Shown: positions 9,383 through 19,132, numbered from the stretch's first letter. The stretch is 64,000 nt of DNA from Vibrio splendidus (GCF_001557875.1 NZ_LNRF01000001.1:1488001-1552000), one strand, 5' to 3'. Numbers and translations are program-made. Notes: generated by a model not told the origin, from the letters alone.

Positions 9383-11842
9383 ATGATTGTGGGCTGGTTT
9401 GATAAAATATCCCTGCAAAAGAAGCTATTAGTGAGCTTTTTGATTCCTATCACCTTAATGGTTGCTGTTTCGTTTTCTGTTCATGAAAACAGCCAATCTA
9501 TGGTCGAAGACAACCACTGGGTTCTCCATACTCACAAAGCCATTGCTCGAGCTCAGGAGTTGCTAAACCTAGTCGTAGATATGGAAACAGGACAACGTGG
9601 CTACCTAATCACAGGAGACCCTGTCTTTTTGGAGCCCTACCACCTCGCACTCGATGTGTGGCGTCAAAAAATTCAAACCCTTGCTACTCAAGTTAGCGAT
9701 AATCCACCTCAAGTTGATCGCCTAAACAGAATTGATGATATCCATAAAGCTTGGCTCAAAGAATCCGGAGAGAAGGAAATCTTACAGCGCAACCTCGTTA
9801 ACAAAGGTGAAGCAGACATGCAGAGTGTCGTAGAACTCACCAAGCAGCAAACGGGAAAGCAACTGATTGACCAAATACGACGTGAAATCGCTCGATTTAT
9901 TGAAATAGAAGAACAATTAATCAGTGTTCGTGTTGTTAAATCTGATAACTCCGCTAAGCAAACCGATTACGTTCTATTCGTCGGAACGCTCTTTTCGGTA
10001 TTCATTTCTCTGATTGTTGCTGCATGGGTGTCAAAGCGTATTAATCGAAGATTACACACCCTACTTGAAGCCACTAACCAAGTTGCCGCTGGCCATTTAG
10101 ATCAAGGCGCTGCGACTCTGGAGTTGGCTTCAAATATAAACACCCAAGACGAAATCGCTCACCTCAAACAAAGCTTTCAAAAAATGACAGCCAATTTGAT
10201 CAGTAATGACAGTGAAATGCGAGCGAAAAATCAGGAACTAATATCTGAACGAACCAAAGCAGAAGCCGCAGTAAAAGCCAAAGGCGATTTTCTGTCTACC
10301 ATGAGCCACGAAATCAGAACACCAATGAACGGTGTTCTTGGAATATCTCAGATCATTGCAAGCCAGACCCAAGAACCCGAAACAAAAGAGAACATCAACA
10401 TCATTCTCGATTCTGGTCACCACTTGATGACGATACTCAACGACATTCTGGACTTCTCAAAAGTCGAAGAAAATAAGCTTGAGCTAGATATGACACCCTT
10501 TAATTTTGTTCAAGTCATGCAGCCTGTATGCAGCGCTCTAAAACCCTTAGCCGATGAAAAAGGCATTCGCCTGTTGATCGAAAATAACATACCGAAAAAC
10601 ATCCAACTCGTCGGAGACTGTGCAAGGCTACGCCAAATCATGTTCAACTTGGGCGGCAATGCGACCAAATTCACCAAAGAAGGTCATGTTTCCATTCAAG
10701 CTGACCTCAATCGCCCTAACAACCGGCTGATTATCACCGTGACAGACACCGGGGTTGGTATCCCGAAAGATAAGCACGAACAGGTATTCAATTCGTTCGA
10801 ACAAGCCGACACTTCGACAACAAGGAAGTTTGGCGGAACAGGGCTTGGCCTCGCAATCGTCAAGAACCTAGTCAACCTCATGAACGGAGAAATCACATTA
10901 ACCAGTGCTGTCGGTCTCGGAACAAAATTTCAAGTCTCCTTGCCTATCGCATGGCAAGAAGGGAAAACTGGGGATGTCGCAACACCAGTAATCAATACGG
11001 AGAAGCTGACTTGCAGCTCGTTGAGCATTTTATTGGTCGAAGACAATCGTATTAACGCGATCGTTGCACAAGGTTTCTGCGAAAAGCTCGGCCATCATGT
11101 CGACCTTTCAGAAAACGGAAAACTTGCAATTGAACGCCTCAAAACCAATAAATATGATCTTATCTTGATGGACAATCACATGCCTGAAATGAATGGGGTC
11201 GAAACAACTCAATACATCCGTGACAAACTAAAGCTAGACACCTTAATATTCGCTTACACGGCAGATGTATTCCGTGAAGCTCATGACAACTTTATTCTGG
11301 CTGGCGTCGACCATGTTCTTACCAAACCTTTGCAACAAGAGAGCTTCTTCGACGCGCTACAACAGTTCTCAAGTCGATTACCGAAACAAACTACAGCTGA
11401 AGGTTCGCTTAAGAATGAAAATGTTGTCGAACTTCATCGCAAGCCTATTGAAACGTTAAGGTTAACGGAAGAAGAGATTAGCCATTCAGAGGTGATACAC
11501 ATACTGAAAGACGACGCGGAAGGGTTCAGCTTACTCATCGACTCAACCATTATTGAGTTCGAGCTGTCTGTTGACCACGTCATCGAATACTATTTAGCGA
11601 AGGAGTTGGAGCCACTTTGTCGTACTCTTCACTCAATTAAAGGCATGTCGCTAAATTTAGGCCTCGGCACGCTGTCAAAGCAGGCATTGGAGCTTGAAAT
11701 ACAAGCAAAAAACCAGCAACTGCCTGATATTGAACTACTACAAAAACTGCTCAATCGGCTTATGGTCAACATCCATCAAGCTCAGCGGATGAAAACCGCG
11801 AATTCAGTCGAGCATCTGAATCAAATGAATGATAAGGCTTAA
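9383..11842 (+). CDS. CHASE3 hybrid sensor histidine kinase with receiver and HPt domains
   Basis: 819 residues with a full phosphorelay in one chain. It has an N-terminal membrane helix (about 12-32) and a periplasmic CHASE3-type sensor with the hallmark VDMETGQRGYLITGD (about 65-80). A second helix (about 195-215) is followed by HAMP, then HisKA with MSHEIRTPMNG (H309) and an HATPase domain with GTGLGLAIVKN (about 488). A receiver follows with phospho-acceptor D597 (LMDNHMPEMNG), then HPt with LHSIKG (H750). The signal is unknown, and no response regulator lies next to it, so the output partner is encoded elsewhere. It is monocistronic with its own terminator. Confidence 0.93.
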   Translation: MIVGWFDKISLQKKLLVSFLIPITLMVAVSFSVHENSQSMVEDNHWVLHTHKAIARAQELLNLVVDMETGQRGYLITGDPVFLEPYHLALDVWRQKIQTLATQVSDNPPQVDRLNRIDDIHKAWLKESGEKEILQRNLVNKGEADMQSVVELTKQQTGKQLIDQIRREIARFIEIEEQLISVRVVKSDNSAKQTDYVLFVGTLFSVFISLIVAAWVSKRINRRLHTLLEATNQVAAGHLDQGAATLELASNINTQDEIAHLKQSFQKMTANLISNDSEMRAKNQELISERTKAEAAVKAKGDFLSTMSHEIRTPMNGVLGISQIIASQTQEPETKENINIILDSGHHLMTILNDILDFSKVEENKLELDMTPFNFVQVMQPVCSALKPLADEKGIRLLIENNIPKNIQLVGDCARLRQIMFNLGGNATKFTKEGHVSIQADLNRPNNRLIITVTDTGVGIPKDKHEQVFNSFEQADTSTTRKFGGTGLGLAIVKNLVNLMNGEITLTSAVGLGTKFQVSLPIAWQEGKTGDVATPVINTEKLTCSSLSILLVEDNRINAIVAQGFCEKLGHHVDLSENGKLAIERLKTNKYDLILMDNHMPEMNGVETTQYIRDKLKLDTLIFAYTADVFREAHDNFILAGVDHVLTKPLQQESFFDALQQFSSRLPKQTTAEGSLKNENVVELHRKPIETLRLTEEEISHSEVIHILKDDAEGFSLLIDSTIIEFELSVDHVIEYYLAKELEPLCRTLHSIKGMSLNLGLGTLSKQALELEIQAKNQQLPDIELLQKLLNRLMVNIHQAQRMKTANSVEHLNQMNDKA

Positions 11843-11862
11843 GAACGCTTCGTTCCTAAACT

Positions 11863-11893
11863 AAAACGCAAGGCTTAATCACCTTGCGTTTTT
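11863..11893 (+). terminator. intrinsic terminator
   Basis: AAAACGCAAGG / CCTTGCGTTTT stem, then Ts, 20 nt after the kinase stop. It could also serve the convergent amidase gene, because A residues flank the other side. Confidence 0.88.
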
Positions 11894-11928
11894 CGATCTT
11901 ACATCGCTATAGTCTTCGTTCTAACGAT

Positions 11929-12744
11929 TTAACGTTGTAACAGAGCGGTAATTTGCTGCATCTCATCTTCGACATCAATGCCATTATATTGCGGCGCAAT
12001 CGAGAGATCTTGAATGTTCACAGTTTCTACCGATTGCTTTTCGTTGAGCTGAAGCATTAAGTCCCCCTTTGGTGAATAGGTTCTACTGCTACCACAATAA
12101 GTCGCGGTAAACGCATCAACAACATCCTGCCCAACGCGATTACACGTCACGACATGACACCTCTCTTCTAAAGCTCTCGCTTGAGCAATAGCAAAGCTGT
12201 GATGGCCACCAAAGTTGGCAGGATGAAGAATAACGTCGACCGACTGATAGGCTCTCATGATCTCCGGGAACCAAATATCAAAGCAAATCGCGACACCAAA
12301 CTTCAAGCCTTTGTGCTCAAACATGAGGCGTTCCTCCCCTCTCGAGAAATACTGCTTGTCGAATTTGGTTTGGCTGACTTTTCTGTATTTATGTCGTAAA
12401 CCGGAAGCATCAATAACTGCAACGCTGTTGTAATACTGATCTTGTTCTTTCTCAGCAAGGCCAGCAACAATCAAGGTCTGGTGTTTCTTAGCAAGCAAAG
12501 CTAGCGAGTCTATGGTCGGGCTACCATTGAAGTCTTCACTGAGTTCATGAATTTCTCCGACATCATTAAAAATATACCCAGTAGTGAACAGTTCAGGCAG
12601 TAAAGTAATATCGCCAACTGACGACTCAGCGTCCAAAAGCTCAGAAACCGAATCAATGTTCTGTTGTTTATTTTTGTATTCAACTTCAAGCTGAATAAGG
12701 GTGATGCTGACATTATTCAAAATCGAATCCTTACTGGGTAACAC
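11929..12744 (-). CDS. carbon-nitrogen hydrolase (nitrilase superfamily)
   Basis: 271 residues. The Glu-Lys-Cys triad is visible: E in LLPELFTTG (about 53), K in KYRKVSQTKF (about 118) and C in AICFDIWFPE (about 152). Members hydrolyse amides, for example omega-amidase (YafV-like) acting on 2-oxoglutaramate, or other small amides. The FDIWFPE context and length fit omega-amidase-like enzymes, but the substrate is not certain. It is cytoplasmic, without a signal peptide. It stands alone between the kinase terminator and the LprI-like gene. Confidence 0.87.
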   Translation of the reverse strand: MLPSKDSILNNVSITLIQLEVEYKNKQQNIDSVSELLDAESSVGDITLLPELFTTGYIFNDVGEIHELSEDFNGSPTIDSLALLAKKHQTLIVAGLAEKEQDQYYNSVAVIDASGLRHKYRKVSQTKFDKQYFSRGEERLMFEHKGLKFGVAICFDIWFPEIMRAYQSVDVILHPANFGGHHSFAIAQARALEERCHVVTCNRVGQDVVDAFTATYCGSSRTYSPKGDLMLQLNEKQSVETVNIQDLSIAPQYNGIDVEDEMQQITALLQR

Positions 12745-12839
12745 AAATCAAACGCAGAGTAAGGGAATCGCCCTTCGCTTTCCTGCTTCAAGCCAAACCG
12801 TTGAAGCAAGCGCACACTCTCAAGTTCGTTTTCGCCTAT

Positions 12840-13262
12840 CTATTCCATCAATTTAGGTTCTGGCAACACTGGCGGCGTGCTGTCCATGTAAGTTAAGAAG
12901 TTCTCCCATACTTCATAAGTCCGTTGCTTGGTTAACTTAGTCTTACAAGAAAGCGCCATGACCCCTCGAATAGAACCGTCACGCCATTGGGTATACACAG
13001 AGTCACAATGCGCCGTGACGTAAGCTTGCCAGCTCTCCTGCGCGCTTTTGACTGAACTCACTAGCTCAGCATCATAAGAGTTGTGTTCAAAGCTGGCTTC
13101 AAGGTATTTATCAAGTTCCGCTTGTGCGGATTCCAACTCAATTGCGGCACACTGATTGATCTCGATGGTATTCATCGCATTCTCGCAGTCAACAACACTC
13201 TCATCAGACAACGCAGAGAATGAGAAGCACACAACTATAAGTGCTGATATCAGTTTTTTCAT
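12840..13262 (-). CDS. LprI/DUF1311-like secreted protein
   Basis: 140 residues. A Sec signal peptide (MKKLISALIVVCFSFSALS) is followed by the DUF1311 pattern: paired cysteines in DCENAMNTIEINQCAA, a helix rich in Glu and Ala, and a C-terminal LSCKTKLTKQRTYEVW with further cysteines. Known LprI-like proteins are periplasmic or surface lysozyme inhibitors, but DUF1311 is broad, so the role is uncertain. The ATG at 13262 is chosen because an AAGGA ribosome site lies 7 nt before it and it begins the signal peptide. The longer reading frame adds 18 atypical residues. Confidence 0.8.
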   Translation of the reverse strand: MKKLISALIVVCFSFSALSDESVVDCENAMNTIEINQCAAIELESAQAELDKYLEASFEHNSYDAELVSSVKSAQESWQAYVTAHCDSVYTQWRDGSIRGVMALSCKTKLTKQRTYEVWENFLTYMDSTPPVLPEPKLME

Positions 13263-13594
13263 AAACATCCTTAATACTGTCACCACCAAAATGAATCGTG
13301 ACACGACTTTTTTCATTTAAACGAGGCTCAATATTCAGTTCATTCAGCTCGGCCAAATAACAAAACTTATCAGGATATAAGCATTTATTATCCGTATAAA
13401 TTATCAAAAATGACGCATCGCCAATTCAAATAAACGAGATAACGCTCAGATTTAGCTGGTAAAAATAGAAAACACATTATTTATATCAATAATTCGTGTC
13501 TGCATTCACAATAATTATTATTTATCTTGCCACTTAATCGTTAAATTTATAAATTAAATCGAATGCTCATCCAATCGGTAACGCTTTTCCTACT
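13263..13594. other. AT-rich divergent promoter region
   Basis: 332 bp between the minus-strand LprI-like gene and the plus-strand EAL gene. Very AT-rich, especially 13480-13560, with many possible -10 boxes. I can name no operator or coding sequence. Confidence 0.45.
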
Positions 13595-15172
13595 ATGGAT
13601 ATCAAGTACCAACATTTTGCCAAGACCACATTCTACTTTGCCATTTCTTTCATTTTGTCGATGGCATTACTCATACCTTTTACACCGTCTCATTATCATG
13701 CGTTAACCGAAAAGTCTTCACAGTTAGTAGAAACAAAGCTTCAAGAGATCCAAGCTCGATTTGGTAGTTTTCTCTCAGAGATCACGCCCGATCTTTCTTG
13801 CGACGCCGTAGTGACCGAGCTTCGTCAAAATGTATTCAATGCCGATTGGGTAAAAGAAGCCGCCGTATTCAATAAATACAACCGCTTTTATTGCTCCACC
13901 ACGGATGGCGATGTGTCGTTTCGCTTATATAGCACCATTCGAGAAAGGCTCAATGAAGATCCAAATTTAACCACTCTGTCCTACTCGAGTGCAGCGATTA
14001 CTAAAGTACAATCCATCATGCTCATTTTCTCGAACAAAGAAGAAGCCGGGGTGAGCCTTATGATACCGCCACACTTCATCTACGATCTTGTAGAATCGAG
14101 CCTGAGTAGCCATGGTATAAACTCTAAGGTTGAAGTGATTAAAAGAGATATTCACCCTACCGATCCCGGATCATATCTCGCAGAAGTACGCATACAATCA
14201 GATGCCTACCCGTTGGCCATTACCTCCTACATCGGACACCAGTACTACATACACTTCCTCATGAGCTTTTCATGGTTTGGGTTTCTCATGGCGGGAATCA
14301 CCACTATCTGCCTGCTCTCTGCTAAACACAAAAAGCAGAGCCAGCGTAGCTTAGAGTATTCACTTTCAAGCGCGCTAAAAAACAAACACCTACATGTACA
14401 CATGCAGCCCATCGTTAACCAAAACACCAACGAGATCGTCGGCTGTGAGTCACTATTACGATGGAATGACCCCATTGAAGGTAACGTCTCCCCTGCTATT
14501 TTCATACCGCTTGCTGAAAGCTTAGGCTTAATTGAAGAGCTGACCTACTTTGTATTACGCAAGGTCTTAATCACATTGAAAAACAATCAAGATGTATTTG
14601 AGTCAAAGTACATTAGCGTCAACATCAGCCGAAACGTCGTGTCCAACAGTAACTTCTCTAACAAAGTGCTTAGCATATTTAAAAAACACCCTGAGATTCT
14701 CAAACAGGTGGTATTTGAAGTAACAGAGGATGGTGAATGTTCTGATGCCGACATGGTCAAAATTAGAGACAACCTAACCAAACTATCGAACATGGGCGTA
14801 AGAGTTGCGATTGATGATTTTGGTACAGGCTACGCCGGATTAGACTTTGTAAGACAGTTCCCGTTTAGCATTCTTAAAATCGACCGCGTATTCGTGAAAA
14901 ACATATCAGACGAATCAAGCCTTGGTATCCCTTTGCTTGAATCCATGCTGCAACTTTCTCAAACTCTGGGCATGCAAGTCATCGTCGAAGGTGTCGAGTA
15001 TGAGTCACAAGTAAAAATCTTATCTAAGCTAGGCGTCGATTATATTCAAGGTTTCTATTTTTATAAGCCAATGCCAATAAACCTGACTATCAGCTTACTC
15101 AAGCAACAGCATTTTGAATCCGATAGCATTGAGGAACCTTCAGCATCAACGCAGGAGTATCAGCAAATTTAA
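13595..15172 (+). CDS. CSS-motif EAL-domain c-di-GMP phosphodiesterase
   Basis: 525 residues. An N-terminal membrane helix (about 12-32) is followed by a periplasmic CSS domain whose redox cysteines lie at LSCDAVV and YCSTT, and a second helix (about 215-235, FLMSFSWFGFLMAGITTICLL). The EAL domain (about 255-505) has ESLLRW (E285), the DDFGTGYAGLD metal loop, KIDRVFVKN and IVEGVE, so it should be catalytically active. CSS-EAL proteins of E. coli (PdeB, PdeC) respond to periplasmic disulfide state and lower c-di-GMP. The first ATG is used; an upstream alternative is not evident. Confidence 0.92.
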   Translation: MDIKYQHFAKTTFYFAISFILSMALLIPFTPSHYHALTEKSSQLVETKLQEIQARFGSFLSEITPDLSCDAVVTELRQNVFNADWVKEAAVFNKYNRFYCSTTDGDVSFRLYSTIRERLNEDPNLTTLSYSSAAITKVQSIMLIFSNKEEAGVSLMIPPHFIYDLVESSLSSHGINSKVEVIKRDIHPTDPGSYLAEVRIQSDAYPLAITSYIGHQYYIHFLMSFSWFGFLMAGITTICLLSAKHKKQSQRSLEYSLSSALKNKHLHVHMQPIVNQNTNEIVGCESLLRWNDPIEGNVSPAIFIPLAESLGLIEELTYFVLRKVLITLKNNQDVFESKYISVNISRNVVSNSNFSNKVLSIFKKHPEILKQVVFEVTEDGECSDADMVKIRDNLTKLSNMGVRVAIDDFGTGYAGLDFVRQFPFSILKIDRVFVKNISDESSLGIPLLESMLQLSQTLGMQVIVEGVEYESQVKILSKLGVDYIQGFYFYKPMPINLTISLLKQQHFESDSIEEPSASTQEYQQI

Positions 15173-15254
15173 GTAGATTTGATGATTGCAGCCTACGTAG
15201 ACTCTTTTTACTTCAAATCTACGCTTACAGTGAGCATAAGATCTTGTTCACTGC

Positions 15255-16154
15255 TTACTCATAATCAAAACATTGCTGTTTAAGCCAATGGCCTAGAGTC
15301 TTGATTTCAAACTGTTTAGCTCTCGACTTTTTGTAGACAAAATACATATTGTCGCCAGTCGGCAAATCGTGCATTGGGATACGCACCAAGTTTTGTTGAA
15401 GATCTTGATCGTTAAGAAAGTAGTCGTTCAGGAACGCAATACCTTGATGGTATTTCACAGCCTCGGCAGCTAGCACCATGTGGCTGAACTGGCTAATTTT
15501 CACATCCTTTGGCAAGCTGAAACCACCCCGTTCACACCACTGAATCCAGTCTTTCGCTTCACCCCCGTCTTTGAAGATTGAACTTACTGAAAGTAACTGC
15601 TGATCCCATAGTGCCTCTGGCAAAGGTTTATCTTCGATTCTCTGCCACACCTTTTGGCTACAGAACGGATAGAGCTGCTCTTTGTATAGGAAGTCACTAA
15701 CGTAGTTTTTCTTTGGCGGGTAGGCAGTGATAAAGCAATCGGCTACTTGATCCGAGAACTCAGGCTCGTCAGCTACCATACTTAACGTTAAATCGATTTC
15801 TGGATGCTGCTGGCGTAAGTTTTCGAGCCTAGGCACCAACCATTTCACCGCCAAAGAACTGTACATTGCAATCCGAATTTTCCCACTGTCACCTTCGCGA
15901 ATTTGGTAGCTGGCTTGCGCGATATTCTGCAGTGAATGAGACACATCTTCGTAGTAACGCTCTCCTATCGGGGTGAGCGATAAACGCCTTCCCTGACGCA
16001 CAAACAAGGTTTCACCTAAGTATTCCTCTAGCAAGCGAACCTGATGACTCACCGCACTTTGAGTAACATGAAGCGCGATAGCCGCCTGAGAAAAGCTATT
16101 TAAACGAGCGACCGATTCGAAACATTGTATTGATCTCAAAGGGGGTAATTTCAT
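15255..16154 (-). CDS. LysR-family transcriptional regulator (GcvA-like)
   Basis: 299 residues. The N-terminal winged helix (LPPLRSIQCFESVARLNSFS, then AAIALHVTQSAVSHQVRLLE) is typical of the GcvA/AmpR branch. The remaining 200 residues form the effector-binding domain. It is transcribed divergently from the EamA exporter gene across about 140 bp, the usual arrangement for a LysR regulator and its target. It probably controls that exporter and itself. The ligand is unknown. Confidence 0.9.
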   Translation of the reverse strand: MKLPPLRSIQCFESVARLNSFSQAAIALHVTQSAVSHQVRLLEEYLGETLFVRQGRRLSLTPIGERYYEDVSHSLQNIAQASYQIREGDSGKIRIAMYSSLAVKWLVPRLENLRQQHPEIDLTLSMVADEPEFSDQVADCFITAYPPKKNYVSDFLYKEQLYPFCSQKVWQRIEDKPLPEALWDQQLLSVSSIFKDGGEAKDWIQWCERGGFSLPKDVKISQFSHMVLAAEAVKYHQGIAFLNDYFLNDQDLQQNLVRIPMHDLPTGDNMYFVYKKSRAKQFEIKTLGHWLKQQCFDYE

Positions 16155-16292
16155 TATTAGCTCAGCTCATACTAAGTGAATTTTTATCATTATATATGAA
16201 ACGATTTTATGCATTAAGATTACGCCATCACATTTCTTCATTTTCTTTTAACTCACACTGAACACGTGTCAGTCAATGATAGGAGCTTCTTC

Positions 16293-17141
16293 ATGCCTAC
16301 AATGTCTGTTGGAATGGCAATGAGTTTACTCATTGTCGGCAATCTAATTGCGGTTTTCTCTGATGCCTTAATTAAAACCTTGGGTGAAGACACTGCTGTG
16401 TTTCAATTTGTCTTCTTCAGACAGCTAACTGCCGTGTTGATCCTTCTGCCTTTTTGTATTGGTGTGAGTAAAAAGAGCTTTACCGACGGGCTGAAATGGC
16501 ATGCCCTGCGCGCGCATATCTGGTTGCTGGGCGCAATCTTTATGGTGTTTGCCATCAATGCCATGCCATTAGCCACCGCCAACGCGATTTTCTACGCCGC
16601 ACCTTTGATGATGCTGCCGTTAGCCTTGGTATTTTTCAAAGAACAACTCAGCCGCTACTCCATTGCTGCTGGAATATTCGGCTTTATGGGCGTTCTGGTC
16701 ATCATTCGCCCAACAGAGATCGATTGGGCGGCCATTGCAGCGCTTATCGTGGCGTTAACTATTGCCAGTAATAACTTGTTAATTCGCAAACTTCCGAAGC
16801 ACCAAACCGTGGCACAAACGTTGTTGTTAACCAATTTAGCAGGAGTTCCGGCATCACTTGGACTCGCCATTTGGGAAGGCCGTGAATGGGATTGGTCACC
16901 ACTTATCACTGCTGCAGGGTCAAGCGGCTTTATCCTCATCTACGCGGCGATATGTGTAGTCACTTACCGATCAGCAGAAAGCAACAAAATCGCCAGTGCT
17001 GAATACAGCGGCTTACTCGGAGCGGTGGGAGTTGGGTTGGTCTGGTTTGGTGAAATGCCTGATATTGCAATGGCGATTGGCACTGCGATGATCATACTGC
17101 CACTCATCTGGCTGGCTCGAAATGAAAAGAAGCAAAGCTAA
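16293..17141 (+). CDS. EamA/DMT-family transporter
   Basis: 282 residues with about 10 hydrophobic segments in two EamA repeats (residues 10-135 and 145-275). The family exports amino acids or other metabolites across the inner membrane. The ATG at 16293 is chosen because AGGAG lies 7 nt before it. An in-frame ATG at 16266 has no good ribosome site. The divergent LysR gene is its likely regulator. A 13-bp-stem hairpin lies about 80 nt downstream. Confidence 0.88.
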   Translation: MPTMSVGMAMSLLIVGNLIAVFSDALIKTLGEDTAVFQFVFFRQLTAVLILLPFCIGVSKKSFTDGLKWHALRAHIWLLGAIFMVFAINAMPLATANAIFYAAPLMMLPLALVFFKEQLSRYSIAAGIFGFMGVLVIIRPTEIDWAAIAALIVALTIASNNLLIRKLPKHQTVAQTLLLTNLAGVPASLGLAIWEGREWDWSPLITAAGSSGFILIYAAICVVTYRSAESNKIASAEYSGLLGAVGVGLVWFGEMPDIAMAIGTAMIILPLIWLARNEKKQS

Positions 17142-17223
17142 CGAAGTTTATTGATATCAGGCCTGAATACCAAGCAAAATGAGTAAGGTATCACTTCAGA
17201 CAAGAGCTTTAATTAATATGAAC

Positions 17224-17262
17224 GATGTGAAGCCGTAACGGTAAAAGCGACGGCTTCACATC
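17224..17262 (+). terminator. long hairpin after the EamA gene
   Basis: GATGTGAAGCCGT / ACGGCTTCACATC, a perfect 13-bp stem with a 13-nt loop. The downstream side is CTTCGTCTC, not a pure T run, so termination may be partial. Confidence 0.6.
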
Positions 17263-17290
17263 TTCGTCTCTTCGTCTCTTCGTCTCTTCG
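17263..17290 (+). repeat. TTCGTCTC octamer tandem repeat
   Basis: Three exact 8-bp copies plus a partial TTCG directly abutting the hairpin. A non-coding microsatellite. Confidence 0.85.
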
Positions 17291-17349
17291 AGCTAAGCTT
17301 AAAGAAAAATAGAAAGTGAATAAAGGGAGGAACTAGTAAGCCAATTAAA

Positions 17350-17829
17350 CTAGTTCGTCGCTTTTGAATCAGATGAATTGGCCGCTTTTGTCGCTTCTTC
17401 AGCGGTTTTCTTACCAAATATCGTATCCATCATGAACCCAATACGCTTAGTTGCATTACCGAACTTGTTCGGGTTAGCCGTATATGGAACTTTGAACTCG
17501 ACTTCACCGACTCTTTGCCCGTTCTGATAAGCATTGATCTCCGCTTGCTTTAAGAACAACGCCAAGTCCCAGCTCCAATGGCCTTCATACTCCAGAGTTA
17601 GCTTATCAAGATCGTGCTGCGACTTATCCGGTACGACGGTGTAGGTATAATCGTTATCTTGCAGCCACGTTTCCATGGTATTCAAGAACCCTTCACGTGT
17701 TTCAGCGTCTTTAACAATCACAACATCCACTTCAGTCGTAGGTTCTGGAATCGCACTCCCTGTGTAACGAGGGGCTCCACAACCAGCCAAAATTAAAACC
17801 GAAAGCGATAATAGTAGGTATTTTTTCAC
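17350..17829 (-). CDS. Sbal_3080-type lipoprotein
   Basis: 159 residues. Signal peptide MKKYLLLSLSVLILAGCG has a lipobox LAGC (Cys16), so the mature protein is lipidated. The body has TTEVDVVIVKD, LEYEGHWSWDLALFL and GEVEFKVPY, resembling the Sbal_3080 lipoprotein family of gamma-proteobacteria (function unknown). A +2 Gly favours outer-membrane sorting. The charged, low-complexity C-terminal tail (EEATKAANSSDSKATN) is probably disordered. It stands alone. Confidence 0.75.
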   Translation of the reverse strand: MKKYLLLSLSVLILAGCGAPRYTGSAIPEPTTEVDVVIVKDAETREGFLNTMETWLQDNDYTYTVVPDKSQHDLDKLTLEYEGHWSWDLALFLKQAEINAYQNGQRVGEVEFKVPYTANPNKFGNATKRIGFMMDTIFGKKTAEEATKAANSSDSKATN

Positions 17830-18024
17830 GTTTTATAATCCATTAATAATTAATTGCATGAATGATACCACATCAAAAAAACGACATATTATATAAACAA
17901 AGATCAACCAGACATTCCTTGTTACATAAGTCACTGAAAAACCGCGAAAGAAAACACAAAAGCCATAGGTCTCCTTTGATGAACATTTAACGTCATCGCA
18001 TCTTGAATGCATAAAAGGAATATC

Positions 18025-18423
18025 ATGGAAAAGTCACTTCAAACCAAACTGGCGACCAGCCTACTGCTACTAAGAATCGGTATTTTTATCGTCTTCTTGT
18101 TCTGGGGGTTGGATAAGATCCTTGTCCCTGAACACGCTGTAAAAGTGCTGTCTGGTTTTTATGGCGTCGACATCTCGGACAACGCGATGATGGCGCTGGG
18201 TGTCGCGCAGCTCGGCTTTTTAGGTGCGTTTGTCGTCGGCATGTGGAAGAAGTACACCTACGGCACAATTTTAGTCCTGCATGCAGGTTCAACTTTCGCC
18301 TCTTTCGCTAAGTACATGGACCCGTTCAACAACCTACTATTCTTTGCCTCTTGGCCAATGCTCGCAGCCTGTGTCGCACTCTTCTTACTGCGTGATTACG
18401 ACACTTACAGTGTTTCCAACTAA
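18025..18423 (+). CDS. DoxX-like inner-membrane protein
   Basis: 132 residues with four predicted helices (about 12-32, 55-75, 78-100, 105-125). The overall pattern RIGIFIVFLFWGLDKI resembles DoxX/SURF4-type small membrane proteins. Function unknown; some DoxX relatives act in respiratory or thiol redox control. The ATG at 18025 follows an AAGGA site. It is the last core gene before the cassette array, and its terminator lies only a few bases from the array boundary. Confidence 0.72.
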   Translation: MEKSLQTKLATSLLLLRIGIFIVFLFWGLDKILVPEHAVKVLSGFYGVDISDNAMMALGVAQLGFLGAFVVGMWKKYTYGTILVLHAGSTFASFAKYMDPFNNLLFFASWPMLAACVALFLLRDYDTYSVSN

Positions 18424-18429
18424 TACAAA

Positions 18430-18450
18430 GGGCGCCTGTTAATGGCGCCC
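18430..18450 (+). terminator. terminator at the array boundary
   Basis: GGGCGCC / GGCGCCC stem with loop TGTTAAT, 6 nt after the DoxX-like stop. Part of the right arm (CGCCCTGTT) also resembles the attC right core seen across the array, so the hairpin may be partly derived from an attC end. Confidence 0.7.
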
Positions 18451-18487
18451 TGTTTGGTAGGCTTGATTTTTAAATGCTTGTATTATG
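18444..18487 (-). repeat. degenerate, truncated attC ending the cassette array
   Basis: TTTTTAAATGCTTGTATTATG (18465-18485 approximately) matches the CTCTTAAATGCTTTGTTATG end of the intact sites with an inserted base and a broken core triplet. GCGCCCTGTTTGG to its left recalls the opposite core AACGCCCTGTTAAGG. If both are real, the centre of the site has been deleted, leaving about 45 bp. Such a remnant would fix the last cassette in place. Confidence 0.5.
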
Positions 18488-19069
18488 CTACTTTTTCGCA
18501 GCAACGTTTTTTACAAAATTGAAGATTTTGGAACCATTTTTCATTACTGGTCTCAATATCCCCTCAATCGCATCAGTTGTTCCCCAATAACTAGAAGTGG
18601 GCTGTACATTTGAAAAGTCTGCGTAGTCTTTAACGAGATAGTTAGATACTTTTTCATCGAAGTTTGCTTCAACAGTAGCTAAGACATTTTTGTAGACTTT
18701 GTCATTGATATTTTTAGCAAAACGCAACTCTCTTTGGTCTATATGGGGGAATACATCCTCTCCAAAGAATTTCAATAAAGTACCACCACATATAGCCCCA
18801 CGCTTGACATCCGTAGTTGCATATAAGGTAGTTATAACAGATAGCACTTGGCACATTGTTTCTTTATCTCGTTTAATCGCTGTGTCCAAAGATAATTGAA
18901 TGGCTGTATCCATATCATGGACATTTACTCGACCAGACTTTTCTTGGATCAGATCTGCTATACCTCGAAATTTGCTGATGACCTTATCTTGAAGTTCTTT
19001 ATCTTTTTCTAGCTTATCTAACGCTACACCTGCCAACTGCAATAAAGCTTCAACGAGTAACTTATTCAT
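18488..19069 (-). CDS. cassette 1: hypothetical helical protein
   Basis: 193 residues, not recognised. It is largely alpha-helical and charged, with a possible amphipathic N terminus (MNKLLVEALLQLAGVALDKL) and a basic C terminus (FNFVKNVAAKK). There is no signal peptide, membrane helix or catalytic motif that I can see. It is the last cassette, read into the degenerate attC. About 63 bp separate its start from the preceding attC, room for a promoter of its own. Confidence 0.75.
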   Translation of the reverse strand: MNKLLVEALLQLAGVALDKLEKDKELQDKVISKFRGIADLIQEKSGRVNVHDMDTAIQLSLDTAIKRDKETMCQVLSVITTLYATTDVKRGAICGGTLLKFFGEDVFPHIDQRELRFAKNINDKVYKNVLATVEANFDEKVSNYLVKDYADFSNVQPTSSYWGTTDAIEGILRPVMKNGSKIFNFVKNVAAKK

Positions 19070-19132
19070 AAATGATCTCAGGTTTAAATGACAACCGCAA
19101 TTTATATAGAATTCCGTATGTAATTAGTGGCA

